Made by a program: the position numbers and the translations under genes. The notes below the pieces were generated by a model that had not been told where the DNA came from, did no database searches, and saw only the letters and a program-made list of their open reading frames with translations. A stretch of DNA of 64,000 bases from Eleusine coracana subsp. coracana (lineage: Eukaryota; Streptophyta; Magnoliopsida; Poales; Poaceae), in NCBI GenBank assembly GCA_032690845.1, contig CM064420.1, positions 59,508,707-59,572,706 of the forward strand, given 5' to 3'. Positions 1-13,529 of the stretch are shown here, one piece after another; the stretch's first letter is position 1; every line of letters begins with the position of its first letter.

Positions 1-3000
1 CTCCCTGGCGGTGGCCGTGCGGCTGTGGCCGCGACGCCTGAACCAGGCTGCGGCTTGTTGGCAGATGATGATGAGTTTTGCAGTACTCCTGATGCTAGAT
101 TGTTCATATCGGAGGAGGGAGAGAAGGGAGTCGACTTTGCTGTTGGATTGGTGGATCCTGTAGAGGCTGTTTCTGCCTCCCTTGTAGGGAGGATATGTGA
201 GGCTACTGAGGCAAAGGGTTCTAGTTTGGAGGGTAGGCTCATGGGCATGGAGGAAGAGAAGGGTGGCTGCTTGCCGTTCTCGCCACAGGGTTGCACCGAA
301 CCTGGCAGTTTGTGGACGTGTCGTGAGGCTAATGGTGGGTTGCTGGATAACGCGTCACATGTTCGTTCCGGCGAAGCAGGTTGTTCCAAAGATGTCGAAT
401 GCGTCTATGGCACTCTGGACAAGGCAATAGAGGGAAACCCATGTGAGCGGGAGGATTTGATTGGTAACGGCGGTGGTGATTGGGCTGGCGTAGCTGAATT
501 AAAGACATGTATGGATGATTTATATATGGCAGTTTCTGAGGAAGCTAACCACTGTAATGATGACCCATTGGGTTTAATGAAGCCCAGCGAGCAATGGCAA
601 TCTGGGGTTGATGGCTTGGGAACAATTGCAGATGCTAATAATGAGATCCAACAGCATGATTTGGCACATGCATATTCAGTTCCTTCTGTTTCTGGGAACA
701 CTGGTGTTTCTGTAGACAGAAAGGCAGTTCAGTTTCTTAAAAGTTCCGATATTCCAGTGACATCTCACGTGGCGGGTGGTCGTTTGCGGAATAATAGCTG
801 TGATCTTGCTGGATGCATGCATGACATGGTGGGCATGGTGACAGAGGGAAATCCTCGTGAGCAGAACAGTTTGGGAGGTGAAGGTGTTTTGAATGGTGGT
901 GTGTACGCAGAGACAAGCCTAGACAGTTTGGAAATGCATTGCAATGAACCACATGATATTGGTGAATTATCTGAACATAGAGCAAGGGTGGAAAACGTGG
1001 CTTTTGGCTCACAAGGACATACACTTTTGTTGGAGAACCGGTTTTCCATAAGGGAGGTGAATACCAGTGAAGAAGACAAGGGAACTGGTTGCACAGAAAC
1101 AGCTCATGACACGCGGGATTTGTCGGATCTGAGGGAGCATCACAGAGAGGAATTGCCATGCGGTACTGATGGCCTGACATTGATAACTGGTGTGAACCAT
1201 GATCTGGAAAGAGTTTTGCCAAATGTTGATCCAGTAGGCTCCTGTCCTGTAGATGTAGCTCCAGTTCTATCTATTTATGAGAGCTCAATTGGTGCTCAAT
1301 ATGGGATTTCTGAATCACATCCAGAAAGAGACCTACATAGTTCAAATAAACTGCAACAACAATGCAACAATGAACCTTGTTTTAGTGGAAGGGAATCACC
1401 AACTCTATGCCTAGGTCGTCAAGATTTTGGTGTTGGTGGATCTGGCTCTTTGGACCTCAATGCCTGTAATTCTGCTGGTGACAAAGCTGGTTCTGTTGAT
1501 TTTATCAGCAATGGTAATGATACAGAATCAGAAAGCCAACAACTGTCAACAGTGCTTGTATTCAGACGCAGGAATCCAAAAAGAGCCGCTTCATCTAGAA
1601 ATCTTCACTCTGAGAAGCCAGATCAGATAAACAAAGCAAGCAGTGGCTCACGCAGACCTAAAAAAGTTGAAATCTCAAAGCCATTACATCAAAGCACCAC
1701 TGGTACATTCTCTAACAAAATCACGAGGGGAAGAAGTGACTTGAACAGGTCACATAAATCATCTGCTTGGGGCAGTCTGGGAAAGCTATTGGACGGTTTC
1801 TCTCAGAGTTATGGGCCTTTGACTCCTAATTCTCATCCAACCTACTTGGAAAATGGAAAATCAAGTAAAAGATTTGATCAGATAAATCTGCCAAATAGTC
1901 AGAAGTGTCGAAGTTCAACATCTTCAAAAAGTATATGCTCTACATCGTCAAATATGGGCCATTTAACTGATGAACTGAATGAGCGACCTGCCTTCTCAGG
2001 TATTGCTGGTAGTGATGCTTCCTTGGAAAATTGCAAAGAAGTCTTTCCAAAATTGGCTTCTTATACATCAGAGTTTGCTGACAGTACTAACACACAACAT
2101 TTGAAAAGTGACCTGGTGAGTTCTGCTCAAGAAATATGTGCTGCAGAAATCCATGGTGAGTGTGCTAAGATTTTAACCTCTGGACCCCCTTTGATGAATT
2201 ACAATGGCACTGTCATGCTTCCTGTTGGATTTTCGCCAGATTCTGTTTTGGAGGTAGCCTCTGTTACATGTGAAAGTAATTCCTCTGATGCTGGTGCATC
2301 GAACGGAGGCAGTCACCATTCTATTGTTTTACCAACTTCCTACCTTGGAAGGAATCAAGCTCCATCATTGATGCAATTAGAGCAGCGGGCAACTGCTGGT
2401 GTAAGTGAGAACATGAAAAGTGAAGATTCATCTCACACCATGATGAACAGTTATGCTGATAAAGGAGACGTGCAAACTTTACATAAGTCCAAAACAGTCA
2501 GGAAAAATAGTGTTGTCAGAAAGCAGGGTAGTAAAAAGAAAGACGGAACTGCCAGAAAAACCTTGAAGAGCAGAAGTTCTACCCAAATTTCATCATTTGA
2601 CACTCCAAAATCCAGGACATTCTCTAATGATGCAGTTTTACCTGATCCATCTGAGTTACTAGTTCAGGCAGCGTATCCAAGGCTTGATTCTTGTTTTGAG
2701 GTCCAAACTTCTGTCCCACAGGATCATGGTAATACACAGAGACATCCTGTAACTGACAATGGCAAAGGGAGTGCCTTTCACACTATGAAATCACCAAAGC
2801 ACAAGAGAAAGGATGCTAATGCAGGAAAGAAGGGTAAGGTGCGTGATTCACAGACGAAGGGAAAATGTAAGAAGAAAAATATAGCAGATAGAACTTCCCT
2901 TGACTGTGGATTGGTTAATTTGCATTCTACTGCATTGGCAACATGTCATACAAAGGAACAGAGTACGTCTGTTTTTTTAAGGTCATATGCCTTTTTTGTT

Positions 3001-6000
3001 ATCATATATTAAGCTACCTCGTTATTAACACTCTTGTTTCCATAGGTGACCTCGGTCGTGTGACTGAACTTGTGTTTGAGAACTCTGGCACTACATCTAC
3101 TGATTTATCTGGAAATATAGTATGCAAAATTGACGACGCTTCTGTACCTGCACCACCACGTGCTGCATGGGTATGTTGTGATGATTGCCAAAAATGGCGC
3201 TGCATACCAGCTGAACTGGCGGATGTCATTGGAGAAACAAATTGCAGATGGTATGTGTTCCTTCCTTTCTCACTTGAGATTTTTCATTGTTGCACCAGCC
3301 TGATAGTCTAATTGAGTTGCACTGCGCTACTCCGTAGTATGCCTGTACTATCAATTATGGAAGCATTTCTTCTGATTTGTAACCTTTTCTTTTGAGACGC
3401 TGAACCAAAATAACTACTCAAATTACAAAAATGCAATTAAGCCTCACCACATTATTTGTCTTATCTGTTTCTAATTGATGAACATGCCGATACCATCTTA
3501 ATATAACTTATATACGGATGCATATTTGTAAGATGCATTATCTCCCATTATCTTGACAGTATCATGGGCTGTCAAAAAAGCTTGAGGAAGCACTGTTTCA
3601 ACTTGGAAGCATTGTTTCAACCACTTCCTTCAATGCCTGGAAGCATTGTTTCATATACACTGTAAATCTCCATACTTATAGAATGAACTCAGAAATTAGC
3701 AACGTAGTCTCAGCTTGGCTCCAAAGCATTTTGGTTTAAAAGCTGCTAGTGCTTTTCTTTCTCTTCAGTTTGGTACTTTGTACAGGTTTGTTTCTTTTTC
3801 TTTAGTTGTATTAGGATTTCTTTTGTTCAATATATATTACCACGGTAGGGGTTTCCCCTACTGTATTTCACTAAAAAAAAACTTGAGGAACACAAGCTAT
3901 GTGACCTATGTTCAGTTAGAAATAGGAACAAGCTTGAGCCTTGTCCAAAGCTTGCAAGGTCCATGGAGCCAAGCTCGAAAGCTCGGTATGGCTCGCATGT
4001 GTGCAAGTCCCATGCCGCTTCGGGAGTTTCCTGTCCTTCCCACCAATTCCTTATTATCATGCGCCTAATCCCACAACCAACTCGCCGAGAAAATCACCAA
4101 AATTATACTCGATTCATGCTCTTCTACAACCGGTTAGTGTCTTCCGAGAATGCTAGAAAGGATGAAAATCAATGGGATGTCAGACCTCCTCTGCATCCTC
4201 TTGCAACTCACCTACGCTATTTTCCAGCCACTGTTCCTTTCACCATGCGTTAGCAGTTTGAGGGCACCTCCTCTGCATCCTCTTGCAACAAATCAAAGTG
4301 TACGTAAACAGCGTGGGTTACATCCCTCATGGTTTCACTAGGTACTGGCCAGCCGGGCAGGGCTGGGAGCACTTTGGTAGCCTGCCTACCTTTACCTGAA
4401 AGTTAAGACTGATTCCTTGATTTGTCGTTGGAACACCCTAAAGAGCAAGGTAAACACACCATCACTTCTTGAACAAGTGTAATGCCTGCACATGGTTGCA
4501 AATCCAATAGGTATCCGTCTATGTAGAGGAACCCGACGAGGTAGGGAACTTGTTGCCTTCTAGGTGCATGCTGTTAGAGTGCTAGGTTGGTGCAATTAAA
4601 TTAGGTTGCTTAACTCCACACATGTTTTACATAACCTTGTCGATGCTGCTTAACTTTGGTCATGTCATATCTGCTTAGGGCACACACACACACACATAAC
4701 TTGCAGAGAGGCTGTGTCGAACCCAGGACCTCTTGGCACAAGTGGAGTGACTTAACCACTGCGCCAGGCCTGTCCTTCAATCCACGATGATGACCCTGTC
4801 GCATAAAAATAATTGGTTCGCATTAATGCCTTGTAAGAAGCCCTGGAGCCTTTTGATTTCTTATCTGCACCTCCTCCTTCCTGAAATATTTTTGCACTTA
4901 CAATTATGAATGGAAGGTTCCTACTCCTTTCTCATAAGACAGGACTAAAGGTCTGGCACATCCAGTATTCCAGTCACTTGCACAGTAAGTGTAGTACCTA
5001 CACATCATTAGCAACCCCCCTCTCCGAGTCCACTACCACTAGGTTTGTTAGATGGAGGCCAGTAAGGTATGGAGCACTTTCTCTTGTTCTTGCACCATGT
5101 AGCTCAAGCACACAATCTGTACTTGGCTCTGCCACTGAGAGACATTCCCTACTGGCGATCTAGTGGAAGCCTGACATCATGCCTTCCTCACAATACACCA
5201 TCGTCTATGCCATGGACATTCATTAGTGGCTCAGTTATACCTCCATACACTCCGTAACTTCTACTTTGTGGGTGTTGATTTATGTTCAGTTCATTTATAC
5301 CATTGACTCTAGTTTCCTGCCCTTTAAATGCTTTATATTACTGATTTCCTTTCTTGTTTGTACTGTGAAGGACGTGTAAGGATAACGGAGACAAGGCATT
5401 TGCTGACTGTTCTATTCCACAAGAGAAGTCAAATGCTGAGATCAATGCAGAACTTGACCTTTCAGATGTTTCAGCTGACGAAGCAGATGGTGATGGATCT
5501 AACTCGAAAGGTTTTAAATCTCTGCCTTTCTGCAGTACTCTTTTTTATCATCACAATGCAAAAAAAAACTTGTTCTTTGTCTAATCATAACTGATTTTAT
5601 TGTACCTTTTCGCATCTTGTCATTGTGTAGCTTGCAGGGCACCAATATGGACAAATCTGAAGCAGAACTTGTTTCTGCATCGGAAGAGCAGGACACAATC
5701 GATTGATGAGGTTGGTGCTATTTGGATTCTCTATCTGAATTGATATCGATTTTTCATTGGTACATGGTACTTTTTAAATCGTGAAACTTGTTCACATGTG
5801 AGGACAGTGTAGTCAATAAATTCCCTGTAGATTCTCGTCTATTCTATCTGCGGTTTGGTGGGAAAATAAGATGTTCACAAAATGTATAAAAAACACGAAT
5901 ATTTGTATCCTGTCAGGGAAATATGAGGTTCATACACTCTTCAATCATCCTCTGCAACCACATATTTCTATTTTGTAAATTCAGCTTGTAAGGTATAAAC

Positions 6001-9000
6001 TCTTGAAGTGCATAAAAGTAAATTCTTTTCTGTGTCATCGCAACAACTCCTACTCTTGTTTCCATTATGCGTTTGGGTCATAGATTTTAATTTCTGCTCA
6101 TTCTCATGCTGAACTGATAGTGTTATCTTCTATTTTATTCTTGTCGATTGTGTTAAACTGAACTATCTTGAATCGTTGTACCAATAATAGTGATTCTTTG
6201 TTTTTGTTTGCTAAAGTTTTGAAGAATACACTAATTTTGTTGTGTTTTCTGTTAAATACATTCAGAGCATGGTCTGCAACTGTAAGCCGCCTCAAGATGG
6301 CCGAATCGGTTGTGGAGATGGCTGCTTGAACAGGATGCTCAACATCGAATGTGTGAAGCGTACATGTCCATGTGGGGAGCAATGCTCCAACCAGCAGGTT
6401 CTTGCATTTTTTTTTGTTATCCTTTATTTAGTATATATTTCCCATGATGTACTGGTTTTGAGTGTCCAAAATCTACAAAACAGTTTCAGCGCCGCAACTA
6501 TGCAAAGCTGACATGGTTTCATTCTGGCAAGAAAGGCTATGGACTGCAGTTGGCAGAAGATGTCTCTGAAGGCAGGTTCCTTATTGAATATGTTGGAGAG
6601 GTACCTATTTGGATTAGAGCACCTTCTACTTTTCTCTTTGTTGTCATGTTGATCCCACTGTCATTGATCTTTCTTTTTTCTTGTTTGTTGTGTCAATGTG
6701 GATGTAAGTTGCTTTTGTAAATTTTATATCCTCCGGTTTTAAAATGATGTCACCGGCTAGTGCAAATTTGTACTAGCAGGCGACATCATTTTAAAACCGG
6801 AGGGAGTATATGTTTGTGTTATGCTGATTCATTTGTGTATATAGTAATTTTGCTGACTTGTGGTCGCTTCAATGTTCTCTCAGGTTCTTGACATAACATC
6901 TTATGAATCCCGCCAACAATATTATGCTTCTAAAGGCCAGAAACATTTCTACTTTATGACACTAAATGGTGGCGAGGTATGCCTTTGTATTGCTGTTAGT
7001 TTTTTTAGATACCCCCCCCCCCCCCCACCCCCCCCACAAAGCCCTTCTTTTCTGCGATCTAAAACCATTTTTCTGAGTTCCTCCATCATATATATGACAC
7101 ATCGAATGCACTCCATCGATATAATGACAAAGCCTCTAATCCCAAGCAAGTTGGGGTAGGCTAGAATGCACTCCATCGATTTTTCTCTTTATTCCTTGCT
7201 TAAATTTCTTTCAGGTGATTGATGCTTGCACTAAGGGGAACTTGGGACGATTCATCAATCATAGCTGCAGCCCTAACTGTCGTACGGAGAAGGTGGGCTT
7301 TTGTTTTGTCAATTTTCATGCGTTCAAGTATTGCACTTCCACCCTGAATTTTGAAAATTGTGTTCATGTTCTTTTTCCTGGAATAGTGGATGGTCAATGG
7401 AGAGGTCTGCATTGGGATATTTGCTATGAGGAACATAAAGGAGGTAGGTAAAAAGTCATCACATCCTCGCAACCAGGACTATGGTGCATCTAGTAGAAGA
7501 TATAGATTGAGAATTCATGTTATTGTGATTTAAATTGCATCAGTGAATGGTTTTAGTATCGCTCATGCAATATACTGCTTTTATCATTTCATCGTGTAAT
7601 TGATATTTATTTTTCTAATAGGGTGAAGAATTAACATTTGATTACAATTATGTTCGTGTATCGGGTGCTGCTCCCCAGAAGTGTTTTTGTGGTACTGCCA
7701 AATGCCGGGGTTACATTGGCGGAGACATATCAGTTGCTGATACTAGCAACCAAGATAACGCAGCAGGACCTTTTGAACATACTGTTGCTCACAAAGATTC
7801 TGTGGAATTGATGGGTGCAAATGGGTCTGGTTCTCATGGCAGTCATCCAGATATTGCAGAACCTAAAGTTTGTACTCAAGGGGAAGATTTGCATGATTTC
7901 CCAGCTTTAAATGCAGAGTTAGAACCACTAAAGCAAACTGGAGGAACCTTGTCAGACACTAGTGAGCCCGTAAATTCCTTGGGCGCATGGTGCTCACAGG
8001 AAGATGAAGATGTTGTCCACACGCCTGTGCATGTGTCACGGACAAGTGATAGTTCTTTGCAGCATTTTCCAGTGCATGGCATTCAGTCGTCACATTGTTT
8101 GCAACAGACTCCATGCACTACAAAAATTTTAAAAGCTCCAAATGTAGTAAATGGATCGGCACCTGGTGCTGATTCTGGAGGCAACCTGGTATCTGGTGCC
8201 AAGGCTAATAAGAAAAATAACTTAAAACACCTGAGAAATGTGAAACAATCATCTCCAATTGACAATGAACACATATTGGGAGGTAAGGCTGCTCTGCCCA
8301 TTTGTTCCCTTTTGCCTCCTAGGCTAAAGCTGGTAAGACTAATAATCCCTCCTTGCTGTGTAGTTGAAGGAAGGCTTAACACCCTGCTGGATAGAGATGG
8401 AGGTATTAGCAAGCGAAAAGTACGAAATCATCACTATCCCTTTAGTTCTATGGATTTTATGGGGTGGTTGAATTTAAGATATGATTGATTTTTTTCTGAA
8501 CAGGATGCAACAAATGGATACTTGAAGCTTCTCTTCTTGACTGCAGCTGAAGGTGACAGTTCTGGAGGCACATCTAAAAGGTACATTTACCAGATACTAT
8601 GCCCAAGCAAATTATCCTCTATCCATTCTAAATGTGCTATGGTTTTATCTCTTTCAGCATGAGGGATCTTTCCTTGATTCTTGATGCACTTTTGAAAACT
8701 AAATCACGTGCTGTCCTGTTGGATATCATCAACAAGAATGGTACATTTTGTCGCCTTTGTACAATGTCCAGTACTCCAGTGTAAAGCTATACAGTTACTG
8801 ATTAAGCAACTATCTGTTATATTTTGTGACAGGGTTGCAAATGCTTCATAATATATTGAAGCAGAACAGAAGCAACTTCCATAGGATACCTATTCTACGG
8901 AAGCTTCTGAAGGTTGGTACTTTGTTTACTACACACTATTTTTTTTTTTTTTTGAAAATATGTACAGCAAGGGAAGCCCCTGCTTCTATCGATAGATACT

Positions 9001-12000
9001 CCCTTCGCTTTTGTTTTGCTGTCGTTAGGACAGAGATCTTAGTTCAAAAATGAACTAGCTCCCTTGACTGAACGACAACAAAATGAAAACAGAGGGAGTA
9101 TTAAATAATAATGAGTGAAAAAACTGTACAACCAGCTTGAGAGAGATCCCAGATCAAGTGAACAAAAATAACTAAGGTACAAGCTATATGTACGAATCCA
9201 ACAAACAAGAAAACAGAGACTTCTTCAGCGGCTGCATTCCGTGAGCTTGCAGCATTGCTTCCTGTAGGAAGTTAGTTTTCGAGCCTACATAAATGCTTGT
9301 TTTATGGTACCCAGTTATCTGATTCATGTTATCAGTTATAGATTCCCATGTTGTATGGTTTCTATTGCCTCATTATTACATTCAGTACTACTCCGTCTGT
9401 TCCAAAATTGTTGTCGCCATTGACTTTTTTTTTGTTACCTTTGATCATTCGTCTTATTTAAAATATTTATTCAAATATAAAAAATTATAAGTTATATTTA
9501 AATTTTATCTAGTGATAAAACAAATTATTATAAAATATATGATATTTTTTAAAATAATTTGAATAAGATGAATGGTCAAAGTTGATAAAAAATGTCAATG
9601 ACAACAACAATTTTGGAACGGAGGGAGTATGTCACCGGTACCAATTAGAATTGGGTTTCTATTGTAATATTTTACTGATTTTGTACTTCAGGTACTGGAG
9701 TTTCTAGCTCTGAAAGAGATTTTGACATCTGAACATATAAACGGAGGTCCACGGTGTGCTGGAGTCGTAAGGTACTTGTTATTCATTTCACATTTGTTCA
9801 TCTCATTGAAGACATAATTTGTTTTGAAGCTAATTGACAAGTGTTCTGCCTTTGCATTATGGGACAATTGTGTTTCTACCCCTGGTTCCAAACCTCAATT
9901 GTGATCCCCCCCCCCCCCCCCCCTCTTTTCAACTTTATAATTTGACCCCTGTTTTTTCAAACTGAAGACAAAGTTTACCCCAACTGAAATATTGTGATTT
10001 TACCCGAAGTAGGGGTAAACTTTCTTTGTTTGAAATCGCAGGGGTAAAATCACAATTGAACATCAGAACAAGGGTAAAAACGCAATAGCCCCTTGCATTA
10101 TAGGAGTGGTTAAAGGATTTTGATACTTAATTTGTTTTGGAGGCCCTGTTATACCTTTTTGTGTTTGGTTTGTATAATGTATTTTTGATCCAAACCAACA
10201 TAGAGTTTGCTTTAGAAATGAAGGACAGTCTTCTGGGAGGATTACATTTCTTTTTCCTTATTCTTATCAAAGAGTCTATTCTTATGCAATAGGGACTTAG
10301 GGAGACAATTTAAGTTGTTAGTTTATTAGGTTCTGTTTTGACACCTATTTTATACAACCATCCTCAGAAAAATATACAAAATTTAAACCCTTTTGAGGGG
10401 CTAACTTGAGTTTAGATCTAGGACGTGTTAGTTTGCAACTATTTTACTGTTCACGAAATTATGCCTTGACCAGTGCAATAAACTTGTTTACGGAAATTCA
10501 CATTGCTCTAGAAAGTTGCTTATACTGTTGTTCTTCTGAAGCTTCTTTAACCTCATGTGGAAATTTGTATTGCAGCTTCAGGGACTCGATGATGAGCTTA
10601 ACAAGGCATAATGACATTCAGGTATTAGACATGTCAATGCTAATGCATTCATTGAGCTCTTGTTAGATAACTATTACGTGGAACTCTGATATTCTTTTGA
10701 TTTAAGGTCACAAATGAAGACAGTGTAGCTTGCCCAATGTTTGGTTATCAAAATTTGAGTCTGTATTGCTTCTTGGCTAAGTTGTAAATAGTGCATTTTC
10801 TGCTTTCACTTTCATTTTGGTCACATGGAAATATACTCCCTCCGTTCAACATTATATGACGTTTTGGCTTCGGGCAGGGAATTAAGGAGAGGTGAAAAAG
10901 GTGGGTGCACAGAAAACAAGGAGGAGAGAGATAGAGATAGAGGTGTATTGGGAAGAGAGAAAGGTGCATTGGGAAGCGAGGGTGTCTTATAATTTGAGAA
11001 AACTTGAGAAGGCTAGAGTGTCATATATTGTTGAACGGAGGGAGTATATTGCTTTGCTAAGTTTTAAATGTGTGATCTATATTAGACTAATGCATGGAAA
11101 GACAGACTAAACTTGGATATATATTGAAAAAACAAATTAATACATTAGTGAATTTGAGGAAAATGAAAAAATTACATAAACATTTATCATAGTTGCAGCA
11201 GGGACAGTCATGTTTAGATCTTAAACTTAGTGTTTATCAGCCAATTGCTGTTCTAAAATAATAGTGTGAATTACTATTCTTAGTGAAATAGGTTGTATAT
11301 TTACTGATGCCTAGACAGCAAGATAGTTCAAAACTAGTTCAACTGATGTGTCCGAAGATCAAGAATTCAAATCCAAAGGTAGCATGATTTTAGCAGTTTT
11401 GATTCGTCTTAGAAATAATTTTGGAATTCCTGACTTTTCTGCTAACTATATTCTTCTGTTTCTCTTAGACACCCATTTCTGTGAAGAATTTCATGTCATA
11501 TCACTCTGCTTATATGGAATAGCAGTTCATGAATGGATGTCTCACTCTGAAGCCTAATTAGCCTCTTTTCTCTATATATCAGGTTCATCAGATTGCTCGA
11601 AACTTCCGTGATAGATGGATCCCCCGTGCATCCACATCTGTGCAGGATTTCAGAGGAAATAATATGGGTTGGAATTATACTAGAAGGAAACGTAAGAGTC
11701 GTTGGGATTACCAACCAGATGAGCATTATAAGATGGTTGGGCTTAAATTCCAAAAGGCTTATTGTGAACATGGTTCATTTGATGTGGTTGGCCTGATGAG
11801 AAATAAGATGCAGGGATACCAGGGAGCAGAAAAATATCAAAATGGTGTTCATGGCATAGTAAATTCAACAGAGAGCGCAGATGATGAAGTGCCTCCTGGG
11901 TTTGAGTCTCAACAAGAATGCCAACCTGTGCAGGCTTTAGAGTGTGAGGTAGCCCCGGGACTTTGCATGGGGAGGTACCAACCTAGCTTGGCTATTTCAT

Positions 12001-12356
12001 ATGGGATTCCGATTGCCCTTGTTCAGCATATCGGATCCCCTGAAGCTGAAGGTCAGTGCCACAAAAATTGGAAGGTTGCACCTGGTGTGCCTTTTAATCC
12101 CTTTCCGCCATTGCCACCCTATCCACGAGGGTGTCCTTGTCCGTCCACTTCATCTCAGATATCCCAGCATGACGGACCACCCAATATGAAACATAACAGT
12201 TCAGGAAATTTTGGGAGGACAACGGACAGAGACGGAAGAGTGCATAGGACTTGGCGGAATGGCCCAAGAACAAGAGGGCCATACAGTAATCACGGGAGGA
12301 GATTTCCAAATAATCATCATAGATTTGAAAATTCTCAGCCTTCAAGACCTCAATAG
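1..12356 (+). CDS. SDG725: Histone H3K36 methyltransferase, ASHH2/SDG8 type (SDG725-like), 5'-truncated
   Basis: Nuclear SET-domain enzyme expected to methylate histone H3 lysine 36. The reading frame is open at base 1, so the true start lies upstream. Proposed exons: 1-2962, 3046-3250, 5371-5510, 5631-5710, 6266-6397, 6484-6600, 6884-6976, 7215-7292, 7387-7443, 7622-8419, 8504-8580, 8658-8740, 8833-8912, 9692-9771, 10576-10621, 11583-12356. All joins keep frame and give 1933 residues in the window. A long, low-complexity, basic N-terminal region is followed by a CW zinc finger (about residues 1027-1075, WVCCDDCQKW), an AWS cysteine cluster (about 1130-1180), a SET domain (about 1185-1300, with RFINHSCSPNC and GEELTFDYNY) and a post-SET motif (CFCGTAKCRG). 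The CW-AWS-SET-postSET order is diagnostic of ASHH2/SDG8. The C-terminal exon is Pro/Arg/Asn-rich. The symbol rests on recalled rice synteny, not on a search. Confidence 0.93.
3251..5370 (+). other. Long second intron of the SDG725-like gene
   Basis: This 2.1 kb intron splits the CW-domain codons between two exons; the tryptophan codon spans the junction. It holds a SINE-like fragment near 4679-4775. It also has three copies of a short unit ending GGAAGCATTGTTTCA at about 3600-3655 and a repeated CCTCCTCTGCATCCTCTTGCAAC at about 4194 and 4267. I see no credible gene inside it. Confidence 0.75.
4679..4775 (-). mobile_element. tRNA-derived SINE fragment
   Basis: Read on the minus strand, this stretch has a pol III A-box-like TGGCGCAGTGG followed about 35 bases later by a B-box-like GGGTTCGACAC. 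A (TG)n run comes next. This is the head structure of grass tRNA-derived SINEs (Au or p-SINE type). It cannot fold as a full tRNA, so a retroposon head is the better reading. The ends and a target duplication are not clear. Confidence 0.6.
6729..6808. mobile_element. Miniature Stowaway-like palindrome
   Basis: Two arms matching CTCCGGTTTTAAAATGATGT and its reverse complement surround a core of about 35 bases. The right end reads CGGAGGGAG followed by TA, the Stowaway terminus and target. It sits in the intron between two SET-domain exons. At about 75-80 bases it is close to a bare hairpin. Confidence 0.65.
8999..9098. mobile_element. Stowaway MITE (about 100 bp)
   Basis: Terminal inverted repeats start CTCCCTTCGCTTTTGTTTTG and end with its near-complement, finishing in GAGGGAG. 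TA dinucleotides flank both ends. The element lies in an intron of the SDG725-like gene, just after a poly(T) tract. Confidence 0.7.
9391..9627. mobile_element. Stowaway MITE (about 237 bp)
   Basis: The left end CTCCGTCTGTTCCAAAATTG is complementary to the right end ...CAATTTTGGAACGGAGGGAG, with TA on both sides and an AT-rich interior. Size, termini and target match rice Stowaway elements. It lies in the same intron as the preceding MITE, just upstream of the exon at 9692. Confidence 0.8.
9852..10101. mobile_element. Mutator-type MITE with 9-bp target duplication
   Basis: The element body is about 9861-10092. Its left end (GGGACAATTGTG...) and the complement of its right end (GGGGCTATTGCG...) form imperfect inverted repeats of about 50 bases. 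Both sides carry the identical 9-mer TTGCATTAT (9852-9860 and 10093-10101). A 9-bp target duplication with long inverted repeats is the mark of Mutator-like elements. A C18 run (9906-9923) lies inside. No transposase is present, so it is non-autonomous. Confidence 0.75.
10836..11044. mobile_element. Stowaway MITE (about 209 bp)
   Basis: The left end CTCCCTCCGTTCAACATTATATGA pairs with a right end reading TCATATATTGTTGAACGGAGGGAG, and TA flanks both ends. It sits in the 960-base intron before the last exon of the SDG725-like gene. Confidence 0.82.
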
Positions 12357-13413
12357 AATGGCCATTTAGGATCCAGAGGCTGCAAGTTACCAAGTCCCTC
12401 AAGTGATGGTGGTATACGCGGCCATTCCAACCCTTCAGAAGTGTAAAAGAAATTGTGTCAGCCTTTAACTTTGTTTAACAGAAACTGATACTATCAGTTT
12501 AGTTGGCGATGCTGCAAATAGGTCATTGCTGTTGCAGTCTTGTTACTAACTAATTGCTCATTGTTTTTGTCCACCCAATGTGTATTCTCAATAGGAATAA
12601 TTGATTGATTTATAACTTTTTACAGGCAAAGGTTAACTGATTTGGTTGACAATATGTTATGCTTGCCATTCTCTCTTTTGTGCATGTGCCATTTGTCATG
12701 CTAATGGGGTTCCTAATGTGGTTCCATAATGGTCCATATAATTTTCTTTAGTTTTTGTTGTCTACTCATTTAATGTGAATCAAGTTATTTCTTGGATCTT
12801 GCATATTAAAAGATCAATTATTGTATTCAACTATCCAACTTTTAAGGGCTGCTTGCTTCTACATTGTGGCTTAAGCTCTAATCCTGCTCCTGATGTCATG
12901 TAAGAGCAGTCGGGAATGCAAATGGGCAGGCACAAAACTGTTGCAGAGCATGTCAGGTAAAATACTTGTCTGTTTGCACCAAGTTTCAGTTGTGCTATGT
13001 ACATTACCAGCAAGGTTTGCTGGGCAATACATGTCAACAGTGCTCTGCTCGAATATGTATTAACATTACCTGTTCTATATTTTTTTTTGAACGCACCTGT
13101 TCTATATTTTGTGAGGAGGTTTGGAACGCAGCTATGAGGAAGAATGTATACAACTGAACTAAATGATGTGGTGATGCAGAGTCATCATATGGTGGATTTG
13201 GATGTCACATTTGCATGGCATTATGCCCTTGCACTGCCTGTGAGAAAAGGGATGCACCCTTGCGTGGCATTATGGTGTTACATTGTTGATGCTAGATGCC
13301 ATGTTTCTGGAAGTACGTGTGATATTTCTTCCAGGAAGACTGAGGGTGGGTAAAATCTCATAATAGCCTATTGTTTGGGAAGCAGATTTGTTATCCCAGT
13401 TTCACTGATTTCC

Positions 13414-13529
13414 TTTTGTCTGATGTATATACTTCCCGATTGGCTACCTGAATGATGTGCTTGATAAGAAATTTTGTCTGATGTATATACTTCCCGATTG
13501 GCTACCTGAATGATGTGCTTGATAAGAAC
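13414..13529. repeat. 58-bp tandem duplication
   Basis: The unit beginning TTTTGTCTGATGTATATAC occurs twice head to tail, at 13414 and 13472, almost without mismatch. The low divergence points to a recent duplication in the 3' flank of the methyltransferase gene. Confidence 0.9.

Noticed and set aside
4700..4775. Possible tRNA gene on the minus strand
   Set aside because: Only pol III box-like sequences are present; acceptor and anticodon arms do not pair. A SINE head explains it better.
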